Assembly: GCA_026399515.1 (NCBI GenBank)
Contig: JAPLQT010000052.1
Location: forward strand, 24,648-73,532
Source of the DNA: Pseudomonadota bacterium
GTDB taxonomy: Bacteria > Pseudomonadota > Gammaproteobacteria > Burkholderiales > Rhodocyclaceae
Reading direction: 5' to 3'
Length of the DNA stretch: 48,885 nt
Position 1 is the first letter of the stretch. Every line of letters starts with the position of its first letter. Shown here piece by piece: positions 1 to 7,595 of this stretch. The translations under genes were made by a program, and so were the position numbers. The notes beneath the pieces are model-generated. The model was given only the letters and a program-made list of their open reading frames with translations. It was not told where the DNA came from and did no database searches.

Positions 1-2
1 TG

Positions 3-2111
3 CCTTTTCACCGTGCCGGCAGTACCGAAGGCTTCAAGGGGAAACCCGGCGACTGGAGCGGCATCAAGGCGCTGACCGGTGGCACCGAGAACCTGCGCGA
101 CATCCTCGGCAATATGACCGCCAACGCGGCGCAGTTGATCGACAAGGCGGTCAAGAACGAGGCACGGCAGAAGATTGCTGCGCTGGCCAGTGAGCCGGGT
201 GGCGGCAAGTTCATGGTCAAGATCGACGCCGAGACCAGGCCGGTGAAGATCGACAAGGCGGCCGTGGTCGATGGTCTCCTGAAGACCTTGGGGATTGATC
301 GGACGAAGTACGGCGCGCATGGGGAAAAGCTGCCCAAGCATGTGCAGAAGCTGATCAAGGCCCTGGAAGACGACCTGGCCAAGTCTCCGGGCATGATGGA
401 GTTCTATGTCGGCAACCAGCCCCCGGCCGGCCGCAACGTGACGGCGGTACTCAACGGCGGCAAGCCGACCTGGTACGAGGTGGCGGATCCGATCCTTTAC
501 CGGGCGCTGGTGGCAATCGACCGACCACCAATGCCCTGGATAACCAAGTGGCTGGGAGTACCCAAGCGCGTCGGCCAGCTCTCGATCACTCTCACGCCTG
601 ACTTCATGGTGGCCAACATCGCCCGGGACACGATCATGGGTTCAATGATGTCTCGGGCTGGCTTCGTCCCGGTCATCGACTCGCTGAAGGGCATGCGCCT
701 GCGCATCACCAAGGATCCGATTTACAAGGACTACCTTGCCAACGGGGGCGGACTGTCGTCGATCTACCTGGACCAATCGAAGTTCAAAGCCAAGCTGGAG
801 CGCTTCTACTCAAAGCAGGGCATCGATTACAAGACGGTACTTGACACGCCGGCCAAGCTGTTGGGCTTCGTGGAAACGCTGGGCGACGCCTTCGAGATGA
901 GTACGCGCCTGGGTGAATACAAGCGCGCGATCGATAAGGGAGAAAACCCCCGCCATGCCGCCTACCTGGGCCGCGACGTATCAACGGACTTCGCCATGCG
1001 AGGTGACAGCCAGGCGCTGGGCTTCCTCTACGATACCGTCATGTTCTTGCGGCCGGCAGTGGTCTCACTGGATCGCCTATTCCGAGGCGTGGCCCACGAT
1101 CCGAACCGCGGCGCGATCGCCGTCAAGACCGGCATACTGGCGTTGTCCTCGATGGCGCTGTACATGCTCAACCGTGAGGATTCACGATACCAGGATCTGG
1201 CCGATTGGGACCGTGACGCGAACTGGCACTTCTTCATCGGTGACCAGCACTTCAGATACCCGAAGATATGGGAAATCGGGGCCATCGCCAGCGCCGCCGA
1301 GCGCACCCTGGAGAAGACCATCGCGGCCGATCCGTCCGGACTGGGCGCAGACATGGTGCGCATCATCGCCAACACCTTCAGCCTCAACCTGACGCCGCAG
1401 ATCATTGCACCCCTGGCCGAGCAGTACGCGAACCGCAACAGCTTCACCAAGGCGCCTATCGAGACCCCCGGCATGGAGAACATGCAGCCCTTCCTGCGCG
1501 CGAAGCCTGGAACCAGCGAGACGCTGAAGGCGGCGGGTATGGCAAGCCGGGACATGTCCGAGTCCATGCAGGTGAATCCGGTTCGAGCGGAAGCCCTGCT
1601 GCGCGGTTACTTCAATACTTGGGCGCTGTATGGCCTGGCCCTGACCGACAAGGCCTTCTTCGATGCCAAGACCCCGACCAAGCGCCTGGACGAAATGCCG
1701 GTCGTGCGGCGTTTCTACAGTCAAGAGCCGCCCCAGCATACCAAGTACGAGACCCAGTTCTACGACATCCTGGAGGAAGCCAAACGCCTGCACGGAACGC
1801 TGCGCGAGCTCGATAAGACCGGCCACTCCGACATCGCCGACGAAAAGGAGAAGGGCCCATTGGCCGGCGAAGCGAAACCCCTGGAGCATGCAGCCAAGAG
1901 CGTCCAAGGAATCAACCAGGAAATGCGGATGGTGCGCCGATCAGACATCACACCCGACGAGAAGCGCCAGCGCCTGGATGCTTTGACGGTCGAACGAAAT
2001 GACCTGTTGAAGCGATCGGTACAGGACTCGATAGCCGCTCAGCGGAAAGATGAGTTGGCGCGCGTCGAAGCGATTCTGCGGCGCCGGAATGCACAACAAG
2101 GCACGCATTAA
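3..2111 (+). CDS. Phage large polyvalent protein, C-terminal part (LPD38-like), 5' partial
   Basis: The frame is open from base 3 without a start codon, so the window cuts the gene. The first ATG in frame is at 114, but coding character extends upstream of it. The segment from the 'TWYEVADP' motif through 'PDFMVANIARD' and 'GFVPVIDS' to about residue 380 (counted from that ATG) resembles the LPD38-type domain at the C-terminal end of very large multidomain proteins of phages and conjugative elements. In such proteins N-terminal parts can carry protease, methylase, ART or polymerase domains; none is visible here. The C-terminal 100 residues are charged and helical. Such proteins are thought to be packaged or transferred with the DNA. 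The LPD assignment is from memory of the family; the exact job is unknown. Confidence 0.7.
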   Translation, partial: PFHRAGSTEGFKGKPGDWSGIKALTGGTENLRDILGNMTANAAQLIDKAVKNEARQKIAALASEPGGGKFMVKIDAETRPVKIDKAAVVDGLLKTLGIDRTKYGAHGEKLPKHVQKLIKALEDDLAKSPGMMEFYVGNQPPAGRNVTAVLNGGKPTWYEVADPILYRALVAIDRPPMPWITKWLGVPKRVGQLSITLTPDFMVANIARDTIMGSMMSRAGFVPVIDSLKGMRLRITKDPIYKDYLANGGGLSSIYLDQSKFKAKLERFYSKQGIDYKTVLDTPAKLLGFVETLGDAFEMSTRLGEYKRAIDKGENPRHAAYLGRDVSTDFAMRGDSQALGFLYDTVMFLRPAVVSLDRLFRGVAHDPNRGAIAVKTGILALSSMALYMLNREDSRYQDLADWDRDANWHFFIGDQHFRYPKIWEIGAIASAAERTLEKTIAADPSGLGADMVRIIANTFSLNLTPQIIAPLAEQYANRNSFTKAPIETPGMENMQPFLRAKPGTSETLKAAGMASRDMSESMQVNPVRAEALLRGYFNTWALYGLALTDKAFFDAKTPTKRLDEMPVVRRFYSQEPPQHTKYETQFYDILEEAKRLHGTLRELDKTGHSDIADEKEKGPLAGEAKPLEHAAKSVQGINQEMRMVRRSDITPDEKRQRLDALTVERNDLLKRSVQDSIAAQRKDELARVEAILRRRNAQQGTH

Positions 2112-2263
2112 CCGAAAATGGCTGAAAGCCCGGTGTTGTGCAGATATTGGAGCTTGGATGATGGTTCGGAGATGTTAAAGGTTGTGTATATTTTCGGCCA
2201 GTTTTACCGCTGGCATCGGTATGAATTTCGACAAGCTGAAGTTGAGCTAGGCTGCGTGTTTGC

Positions 2264-2545
2264 TCATCGCCAGGTCACATCAGGTTTCTTTGGTTCTTCA
2301 GACTTTGGGACTACCGGATCACGCTTGAGCACCCACAGAATGCCGCATATGACGCCACCGGCGAGCCATTCGGCAAGTAACAGCGGCACATCGACAGTCC
2401 CATAGACGGCATTGAATTTGGGTGGTGACAACAGGAACCCGTATCCCAAGCCGAATATTGAATTGGGGGCGTGGATCTGGAAGGGTGGGAACAGCAACGT
2501 CACGACAATTGCAACCAGCGCACCCTTGAAATCTTGCGTTGCCAA
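2264..2545 (-). CDS. Small two-TM membrane protein, hypothetical
   Basis: A 93-residue protein has two hydrophobic segments (about residues 9-22 and 56-75) and a charged Pro/Lys-rich tail. The pattern FPPF, then GFLLSPPK, then a VDVPLLLAEW helix is one seen in small accessory membrane proteins of unknown function. It lies 21 bases downstream of a lipoprotein gene on the same strand, so the two probably form an operon. A competing plus-strand frame (2118-2405) lacks any family-like or membrane pattern. Function unknown. Confidence 0.55.
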   Translation of the reverse strand: MATQDFKGALVAIVVTLLFPPFQIHAPNSIFGLGYGFLLSPPKFNAVYGTVDVPLLLAEWLAGGVICGILWVLKRDPVVPKSEEPKKPDVTWR

Positions 2546-2566
2546 GGGTTCATTGGCCTGATGCGG

Positions 2567-2803
2567 CTATTTTTCCACGCACTTGAACTGACTCACGCAG
2601 CGCGCCGGACAGGCCATTCCATCGAGGAATACCGTCTTCCCCACTTTGGCGCATTCAGCTTGAGCCATAGTGATCGCTGACTTGGCATCACCGGTGCCAT
2701 GCTCGATTATTACGGTCTTGCCATCTGAGTGAACGGCCGTCGCGCAACCTGCGATGGACAAGAAGGTCAACACCAAGACGACCGCAATACTTTTGAGCTG
2801 CAT
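2567..2803 (-). CDS. Small lipoprotein, hypothetical
   Basis: A 78-residue protein begins with a lipoprotein signal peptide: MQLKS, a hydrophobic core, then the lipobox LSIAGC with Cys20 as the lipidation site. The mature part is only about 59 residues and contains four more cysteines (an AECAKVGK segment, then CPARC and FKC), suggesting a small disulfide-stabilised domain. It probably sits in the cell envelope. It precedes the two-TM gene on the same strand by 21 bases. Family not recognised. Confidence 0.6.
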   Translation of the reverse strand: MQLKSIAVVLVLTFLSIAGCATAVHSDGKTVIIEHGTGDAKSAITMAQAECAKVGKTVFLDGMACPARCVSQFKCVEK

Positions 2804-2961
2804 GGTAGCTCCCCATCAAGTGACGGCACGGGCGCTGCCGCTGCGCTGGATCAGTTCCAGATGCATTTCACCACATTAACGCACCTGCACGCAATATGGG
2901 TTTCCCGGTAGTGGGTGATCCTGGTATTCCTGTACCGGCACCGCTTGATGCTTCCGTGGTC

Positions 2962-2997
2962 TGCGGACATAGATGATAATTGCCCGATGTGCGGACA
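2962..2997. repeat. Pair of TGCGGACA direct repeats, possible mobile-element end
   Basis: TGCGGACA occurs at 2962-2969 and 2990-2997, 28 bases apart. It lies in the 248-base gene-free stretch between the lipoprotein gene and the SLOG-type gene. Repeated short motifs of this sort occur in the termini of IS21-like elements, but no transposase is present. The mobile-element reading is weak. Confidence 0.3.
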
Positions 2998-3051
2998 CTA
3001 TCTCTCCAAGTTCGTTGTGGACTCAGCATGCTTTGCGGTTCACGATCGGAT

Positions 3052-3405
3052 ATGAATTCAGTCAGAGGGCAGATCGTTACCAAAATCGTCTCCGGCGGAC
3101 AAACCGGTGTGGACCGCGCTGCGCTGGACTGGGCTGTTCAGCAGGGCATTCCCCATGGCGGATGGTGCCCAAAGGGGCGAATCGCGGAGGACGGAGCGAT
3201 AGACAGCCGCTATGAACTTCAGGAAACTAATTCGGCGAAATACCCTCAACGCACGAAACAGAACATCATCGACAGCGACGGTACTCTGATCTTGAACTCT
3301 GGTGAGCTCGACGGCGGATCGTTGGAGACCCGGGAGAGCAAGCGGCCGGGCATCTACGGGCTGGCGCTGGCCTTCCTGGATCAAATGGTAACGCAGCACG
3401 CATAG
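3052..3405 (+). CDS. SLOG-superfamily putative molybdenum carrier (YpsA-like), short
   Basis: The N-terminal half is typical of the 'putative molybdenum carrier' family, a Rossmann-like nucleotide-binding SLOG fold. It has [16 protein letters not shown] near the start, then [12 protein letters not shown], then YPQRTKQNI and DGTLIL, followed by GELDGGS. The name is historical and no molybdenum role is established. The protein is about 117 residues from the ATG at 3052, shorter than the family's usual 140-160. The tail after GELDGGS departs from the usual TRxxxxxHGKP pattern, so it may be frameshifted or diverged. Longer upstream starts (TTG at 2980) read through repeat DNA and look unlikely. 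A HEPN-like gene starts 15 bases downstream, suggesting an operon. Confidence 0.65.
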   Translation: MNSVRGQIVTKIVSGGQTGVDRAALDWAVQQGIPHGGWCPKGRIAEDGAIDSRYELQETNSAKYPQRTKQNIIDSDGTLILNSGELDGGSLETRESKRPGIYGLALAFLDQMVTQHA

Positions 3406-3420
3406 GACGGTCATGTCGTC

Positions 3421-3969
3421 ATGAAACCGTCTCCAGCAATTCCAACACTTCTCCTAGTTCCAGGGGAAACACCCCTTGATTACAGGGCGCTCTATGCCAT
3501 AGCAACAGCGTATGCGCATTCGGGCCTGTTGATCAGCAGTCATGGAGAGAAGCACGATCGAATCGAGTTCTTCTTCCCCGCAATCGTCTGTTCCAGTTTC
3601 GCCATTGAGCTATTCATGAAGTTCTTCCTGATGTTGGATCAAACCAACAAAGAGCCTGCTGACCGGAAGCACAATTCTGGACACAAGCTTGGGGAACTTT
3701 GGAAAAAGATCAATCCCGAGCATCAGCGTCTCATCGCTGGGATGTTTGGCAATAGCACCGCGACGCCTCATTTGAATGCCGCAGATCGACGCATAGAGTT
3801 GTTCGTAGAGGCGCTAACAGATATTGGTGATGCCCCGTTCATGAAGTGGCGTTATGCGTACGAATTGGGTGAGATCGGTCTAATGTCCCATGCCGCCATA
3901 GCAAAGGTTCTGGATGCCTTGGGACATGCAGCCGAGTACATCATGAAGGAAGACGTGCGGCGAGATTGA
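3421..3969 (+). CDS. HEPN-like helical protein, hypothetical
   Basis: The 182-residue protein is almost all helical. The segment FAIELFMKFFLM, a polar loop, then GHKLGELW resembles the helix-turn pattern of HEPN-like proteins (family pattern: 'IEL.LK.LL' then 'GH.L..L'). The C-terminal WRYAYE is another recurring motif in such proteins. The canonical RNase motif R-x4-6-H is not convincing; RKHNSGH is the nearest match. The protein may therefore be a non-catalytic HEPN or an abortive-infection-type protein. It is probably co-transcribed with the SLOG-type gene 15 bases upstream. Function unknown. Confidence 0.55.
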   Translation: MKPSPAIPTLLLVPGETPLDYRALYAIATAYAHSGLLISSHGEKHDRIEFFFPAIVCSSFAIELFMKFFLMLDQTNKEPADRKHNSGHKLGELWKKINPEHQRLIAGMFGNSTATPHLNAADRRIELFVEALTDIGDAPFMKWRYAYELGEIGLMSHAAIAKVLDALGHAAEYIMKEDVRRD

Positions 3970-4133
3970 TACAGACTTCAGACGAAGTGGTAATTGCCCT
4001 ATACTTTCCACTGAGGGCGAGGCGTGGAAATTCGGCGTCCACGCTCACGGGCATTGCGTCAAGTGCATGGAGGGACGGCCGACCTCCCGCCCTCGCTGCG
4101 ATTGGCTGACCTACGGTTTTCGAATGGATTCTT

Positions 4134-4157
4134 CCGCGCCCACAGGAGCGGGCGCGG
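4134..4157. repeat. Perfect 8-bp inverted repeat (hairpin)
   Basis: CCGCGCCC at 4134-4141 and GGGCGCGG at 4150-4157 are separated by 8 bases. The hairpin lies just past the stop of the minus-strand orphan operon. It has no T-run on either strand, so it is not a textbook intrinsic terminator, but it could stabilise the 3' end of that mRNA. The rest of the 218-base gap (3970-4187) holds nothing I recognise. Confidence 0.45.
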
Positions 4158-4187
4158 TGATCCTTTCCTGGGCCGGTGATCCGGTGG

Positions 4188-4412
4188 TCATGCAACAGTA
4201 TGCGCAACAGCAACTGGATCGGCAGCATTCGCCATCTCCACGGCACGTCTGGCCAGGCCGCGCATGACCCGTGCCGTCGCATTTTCCTTGTCGGCCGCGT
4301 CCGACACGATCAACTCAGCCGCTGCCAATGCCATCGCTCGGAGATCAAAGAAATTGTTGTTGGCGATGCACAGGGCGTTTTCGTAGGCTTCTTCCTTGGT
4401 CGAGGCGTTCAT
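4188..4412 (-). CDS. Small orphan protein, third gene of a coupled operon
   Basis: A 74-residue, Ala-rich, probably helical protein. It has no signal peptide, membrane segment or recognised motif. Its start overlaps the stop of the upstream 86-residue gene by four bases (ATGA type), which supports it being real and translationally coupled. It is the last gene of the orphan trio in the accessory region. Function unknown. Confidence 0.5.
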   Translation of the reverse strand: MNASTKEEAYENALCIANNNFFDLRAMALAAAELIVSDAADKENATARVMRGLARRAVEMANAADPVAVAHTVA

Positions 4413-4669
4413 GCAGTACCGCCTTCCAGTCCCTTGGTCGAATCAGGCCGCATCGGAGAATACCAACTCACTACCGCATGCCGGATACCTCGCCGCGTTG
4501 AATCTCGCTTAGCTTCCTGGGCCATTTCACTTTCTGACGCTGTGAAAGGGCCGGCAATAACTGTTTCGGTGGTTCTGTCTAAGACGGCATAGAAACCATC
4601 ATTGGACCCAAATAGGCGTCGGTCTTCTTCGTGAAGACCGAGAATGTCAGAGCGTGCGGCGGTATTCAT
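4409..4669 (-). CDS. Small orphan protein, second gene of a coupled operon
   Basis: An 86-residue soluble protein contains FYAVLDRTTETVIAGPF and VVSWYSP, compatible with a small alpha/beta fold. Family not recognised. It overlaps the upstream 166-residue gene and the downstream 74-residue gene by four bases each. The compact arrangement is typical of phage or satellite operons. Confidence 0.5.
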   Translation of the reverse strand: MNTAARSDILGLHEEDRRLFGSNDGFYAVLDRTTETVIAGPFTASESEMAQEAKRDSTRRGIRHAVVSWYSPMRPDSTKGLEGGTA

Positions 4670-5166
4670 GCTGCACCGCCTTTTCTAATCTGCACTACAG
4701 TTGGCACGGCTGTATAGAACTCGGACATCCCTTGCATTTCGCTTCCGAAAGACTTGGCAATCGTCTTGATTGAAAATGCGATGTCGCACAACTCGCGCGG
4801 CACCTGCATTACCAGTCGTTCCGCAAGCGCTTCGATTTTGTTGAAGGCGTCTGCATAGTCGAACATGTCGATTTCCTCGAAGGTGGAAGTAGCATCCTCG
4901 GCTGCGAGATTCCCTTGTTCATTCCCTACGATGGTGCCCGCCTCATGAATGAGCAAGCGAAGATTTCCTAAGGTGCTGCGGTGAGCGCAGAACGGAGTAA
5001 TCAGAGAAACGATCTCATATAACACCTGCGCAGGGTCTGCATCGTTTTGCGTTGCGTATGACAGAGTGTCGGCAAGCGTCTTGCCTTCCAATTTCGGATT
5101 TCCAACTTCGACCTTGGGTATGTCATCCACAACGCTGGAAGCGCTGCTGGTCTCGCGTGTAGTCAT
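4666..5166 (-). CDS. Orphan protein, first gene of a coupled operon behind a structured leader
   Basis: The 166-residue protein is soluble and largely helical with an acidic middle; no motif is recognised. I chose the ATG at 5166 because AGGAG lies about seven bases upstream. The frame stays open to 5379, but that stretch is better explained as structured leader RNA than as coding sequence. It is the lead gene of a three-gene overlapping operon on the minus strand. Function unknown. Confidence 0.55.
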   Translation of the reverse strand: MTTRETSSASSVVDDIPKVEVGNPKLEGKTLADTLSYATQNDADPAQVLYEIVSLITPFCAHRSTLGNLRLLIHEAGTIVGNEQGNLAAEDATSTFEEIDMFDYADAFNKIEALAERLVMQVPRELCDIAFSIKTIAKSFGSEMQGMSEFYTAVPTVVQIRKGGAA

Positions 5167-5175
5167 GGTAAGGCT

Positions 5176-5346
5176 CCTATCGGGTAGTTGAAAGCACCGC
5201 CCCACATGGGGTGGCGGGTACTTCAACACGGCTATTAGACCGCTGGCAGCTTTCGCCCGAAGGCTGTTGCATGACTGCCCACTACCCGCCATAGGAAACC
5301 TATAGACGTAAAAATACCGCTTTGACTGTCGGGAGCGGCGACCGCT
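5176..5346 (-). promoter_or_regulatory. Structured RNA leader upstream of the orphan operon
   Basis: The segment can fold into several nested helices. An outer long-range stem pairs 5176-5188 with 5281-5295 (5 + 7 base pairs, with a C opposite GCC). Inside, GTTGAA at 5187-5192 pairs with TTCAAC at 5222-5227, enclosing a GC-rich hairpin around 5203. A further hairpin at 5245-5279 includes a GCC-UUCG-GGC tetraloop on the minus strand. Upstream is a small hairpin at 5334-5346. ATAGG at 5291-5295 can instead pair with CCTAT at 5299-5303, so two folds compete. The outer stem includes part of the AGGAG ribosome-binding site of the downstream gene. Function is inferred. Confidence 0.55.
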
Positions 5347-5400
5347 AATAGAGGTGTGTTGAGCACCGAGGCGGATCATGCGCCGGTCGGGCAGCAGATG

Positions 5401-5778
5401 TCAAGGGGGCGGCTTGTTCTTGTTCTTCGACCCGTCTGGTGACCTCCCCAGGGCTTTCGTCAGGCCATTCATATCGATCCCGCGTCTTTGTTTCTTCCTC
5501 GCGAAATTGTCGATGAGTGCTTGGCTATTGGGTTCCACCTTCTTCGGAGGTGGCGGAAAGGCATCTTCGAATACGGCCATCGGTACGCCCATCCTGAAGG
5601 CGAGGTGCGCCCGGTGAACCATTGGTCGGCCTGAGATGTTGAGCACGAAGTGGAAATCGTTTTCGGCCAGCCATCGGGCTTGGGCTGAATGGTTCTTGTA
5701 GCCGGTGAGCTCAACCATTTCATCGTGGGATACGAACGGAGATTGAGGCGGTGGTACCTTCGGGGATTCGTCGGTCAT
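5401..5778 (-). CDS. DUF4224-type phage protein
   Basis: The 125-residue protein contains a DUF4224-like core: LTGYKNHSAQARWLAENDF, then FVLNISGRPMVHRAHL. These are small DNA-binding-like proteins usually encoded directly beside a tyrosine integrase in prophages and islands. The C-terminus is Lys/Pro rich. I chose the start at 5778 over the upstream ATG at 5826 because the extra 16 residues are not family-like. No integrase follows, which suggests the element is rearranged or decayed. Confidence 0.65.
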   Translation of the reverse strand: MTDESPKVPPPQSPFVSHDEMVELTGYKNHSAQARWLAENDFHFVLNISGRPMVHRAHLAFRMGVPMAVFEDAFPPPPKKVEPNSQALIDNFARKKQRRGIDMNGLTKALGRSPDGSKNKNKPPP

Positions 5779-5879
5779 GCTTCCGGTCCTGGAGGCGGGT
5801 AGCAATGGATCTTGCCGGAAATTCATTCAGGGTGGTACTTTTTGAGGGCGCGAAGTGAAGGGGGTAGCAAAGCCCGTAC

Positions 5880-5899
5880 CGTGGTAAGAAACGTGGTAA
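5880..5899. repeat. Direct repeat CGTGGTAA x2 upstream of the DUF4224 gene
   Basis: CGTGGTAA lies at 5880-5887 and 5892-5899, with a related GGTGGTAC near 5831. Closely spaced copies of a GTGGTA-type motif upstream of integrase modules can be arm-type integrase or excisionase sites. Here they sit between the DUF4224 gene and the Tct operon, so they may mark the edge of the element. No matching second att copy can be seen in the window. Confidence 0.35.
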
Positions 5900-6033
5900 C
5901 TGGATGAATCAGAACTGAAACAGTCCCGTGTTTGCAAGGCGACCGGCCATGAATGTGAAAGACACCGCTCCGCCAGTGTCATAACCGCCTTACCCCCTTG
6001 TGAGAAACCGCCAGAAATAAGGATGGAAACGGT

Positions 6034-6070
6034 CAGCAGCGGCCCCTGCCGTCCGATTGCCTCGCTGCTG
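6034..6070 (-). terminator. Inverted repeat downstream of tctA, possible terminator
   Basis: CAGCAGCG at 6034-6041 is the reverse complement of CGCTGCTG at 6063-6070. It lies 16 bases past the tctA stop on the minus strand. The loop is 21 bases long and no strong U-run follows, so it is at best a weak intrinsic terminator. Confidence 0.35.
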
Positions 6071-6086
6071 TCGGTTACCGCGACGA

Positions 6087-7595
6087 TTACTGCTCAGCCT
6101 GCAAGAGTGCGGCTTTTCTTTTACGTGACGGCAAGAAGAACGCCACCACCTGCCACCCGATGATGATCGCAATCACGGCGAACAAGGTCCCGCTGATGGG
6201 GCGGGTGAGGAAAGAACTGAAATCCCCCCGGCTAATGAGCAGTTGACGTCGGAAGTATTCTTCCAACATTGGACCCAGGATGAAACCCAGCATGAGCGGC
6301 GGAGCCTCCAGGCCCAGGCGCATGAACAAATACCCCATGAAGCCAAACAGCGCTGTGATGAAGATGTCATTCAAGTTGTTGTTGATGCTGTAGGTTCCGA
6401 TGCAGCAGAAAAAAAGGATCGACGGAAAGAGCACGCTGAAGGGAATCTTGAACACCGACAGCCAATAGCGCACCAAAGGCACGTTGAGAACGAGCAGAAA
6501 GCAGTTGCCGACCCACATGCTGGCCACCAGACCCCAGAACAAATCCGGGTGATCGGCGATCATGGTCGGGCCCGGTTGGATGCCCTTGACGATAAAGGCA
6601 GCCATCATGAGCGCCATGACCGCGTTCTCGGGAATGCCGATGCTCATCAGCGGGATAAAGCTGGTGCGTGCGGCCGCTTCGTCGGCGGCCGCTTGCCCGG
6701 CCACTCCCTCGATGGCGCCATCGCCCATTTCGTGCTTGTACTTGCTGAAACGCTTATCGACGGCATAGGCGGCAAACTGGGCAATCACCGGACCGCCGCC
6801 TGGAAGGATGCCCAGGAACGAGCCAATCACGCTGCCGCGCAAGGCGCTGGGAATGATGCGCTTGAATTCTGGCCAGGTCGGCATGAGTTTGATCTTGCCG
6901 TTGAAAGGCGTGCGCTCCTCGCCGCTGTCGAGGTTCTTTACGACCTCGGCGATACCGAAGCACCCCAAGGCAATACTCACCAGTCCAATGCCCTCGGCGA
7001 GAAAGGACAAGTCCATGGTAAAGCGCGCAACGCCGCTATTCACATCGGTGCCGACCAAGCCAAGCACCACGCCTACCAGGGTCATGGCCAGGCCGTTGAG
7101 CAGGCTGCCGGTCGTCACAAAGCTCACGCACACGAACCCCAGGAATATGAGGGCGCAGTAATCGGCCGGGCCAAACAAGAACGCCACCTCGCCCAGCAAC
7201 GGGGCCAGCGTTGCCAGCACCACGATTGCCACAGTCCCGCCAATGAAGCTGGAAACGCCTGCGGTGAACAAGGCCAGGCCGGTTCTGCCCTTGAGCGTCA
7301 TCTGGTAGCCATCGATGCAGGCCACGATGCTGCTGGCGTGCGGAATCCTCATGGTAATGGCGCTCACGCTGTCGCCGTATTGGGCGCCGTAGTAGATCCC
7401 GGCCAGCATGATGAGCGAGCCAGCGGTGGGTATCGAATAGGTCAAGGGCAACAACAAACTGATGGTGGACAAGGGACCAAGGCCAGGCAGCAGCCCGACC
7501 AGCGTACCCACGGTGCAGCCGATGGCGCAATACATGAGGTTTTGCAATGTCAGTGCATGCTCGAAACCAAAAGCCAGGTTGGTCAGGATATCCAT
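6087..7595 (-). CDS. tctA: Tripartite tricarboxylate transporter, large permease TctA
   Basis: The 502-residue, very hydrophobic protein has about a dozen membrane segments and the TctA landmarks: GLLPGLGPLSTISLLLP near residue 40, YGAQYGDSVSAITMRIP near 70 and LPGGGPVIAQFAAY near 265. It is the channel-forming subunit of a proton- or sodium-coupled, binding-protein-dependent carrier for carboxylates in the inner membrane. It starts on the last base of the tctB stop (TGATG), so translation is coupled. The operon order is tctC-tctB-tctA. The substrate cannot be read from sequence. Confidence 0.93.
   Translation of the reverse strand: MDILTNLAFGFEHALTLQNLMYCAIGCTVGTLVGLLPGLGPLSTISLLLPLTYSIPTAGSLIMLAGIYYGAQYGDSVSAITMRIPHASSIVACIDGYQMTLKGRTGLALFTAGVSSFIGGTVAIVVLATLAPLLGEVAFLFGPADYCALIFLGFVCVSFVTTGSLLNGLAMTLVGVVLGLVGTDVNSGVARFTMDLSFLAEGIGLVSIALGCFGIAEVVKNLDSGEERTPFNGKIKLMPTWPEFKRIIPSALRGSVIGSFLGILPGGGPVIAQFAAYAVDKRFSKYKHEMGDGAIEGVAGQAAADEAAARTSFIPLMSIGIPENAVMALMMAAFIVKGIQPGPTMIADHPDLFWGLVASMWVGNCFLLVLNVPLVRYWLSVFKIPFSVLFPSILFFCCIGTYSINNNLNDIFITALFGFMGYLFMRLGLEAPPLMLGFILGPMLEEYFRRQLLISRGDFSSFLTRPISGTLFAVIAIIIGWQVVAFFLPSRKRKAALLQAEQ

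Noticed and set aside
2118-2405. 95-codon plus-strand frame after the phage gene
   Set aside because: It overlaps a minus-strand frame with a coherent two-TM pattern and shows no motif itself.
4067-4267. 66-codon plus-strand frame in the accessory region
   Set aside because: Runs across the GC-rich hairpin and into the antisense of a coupled minus-strand gene; no recognisable pattern.
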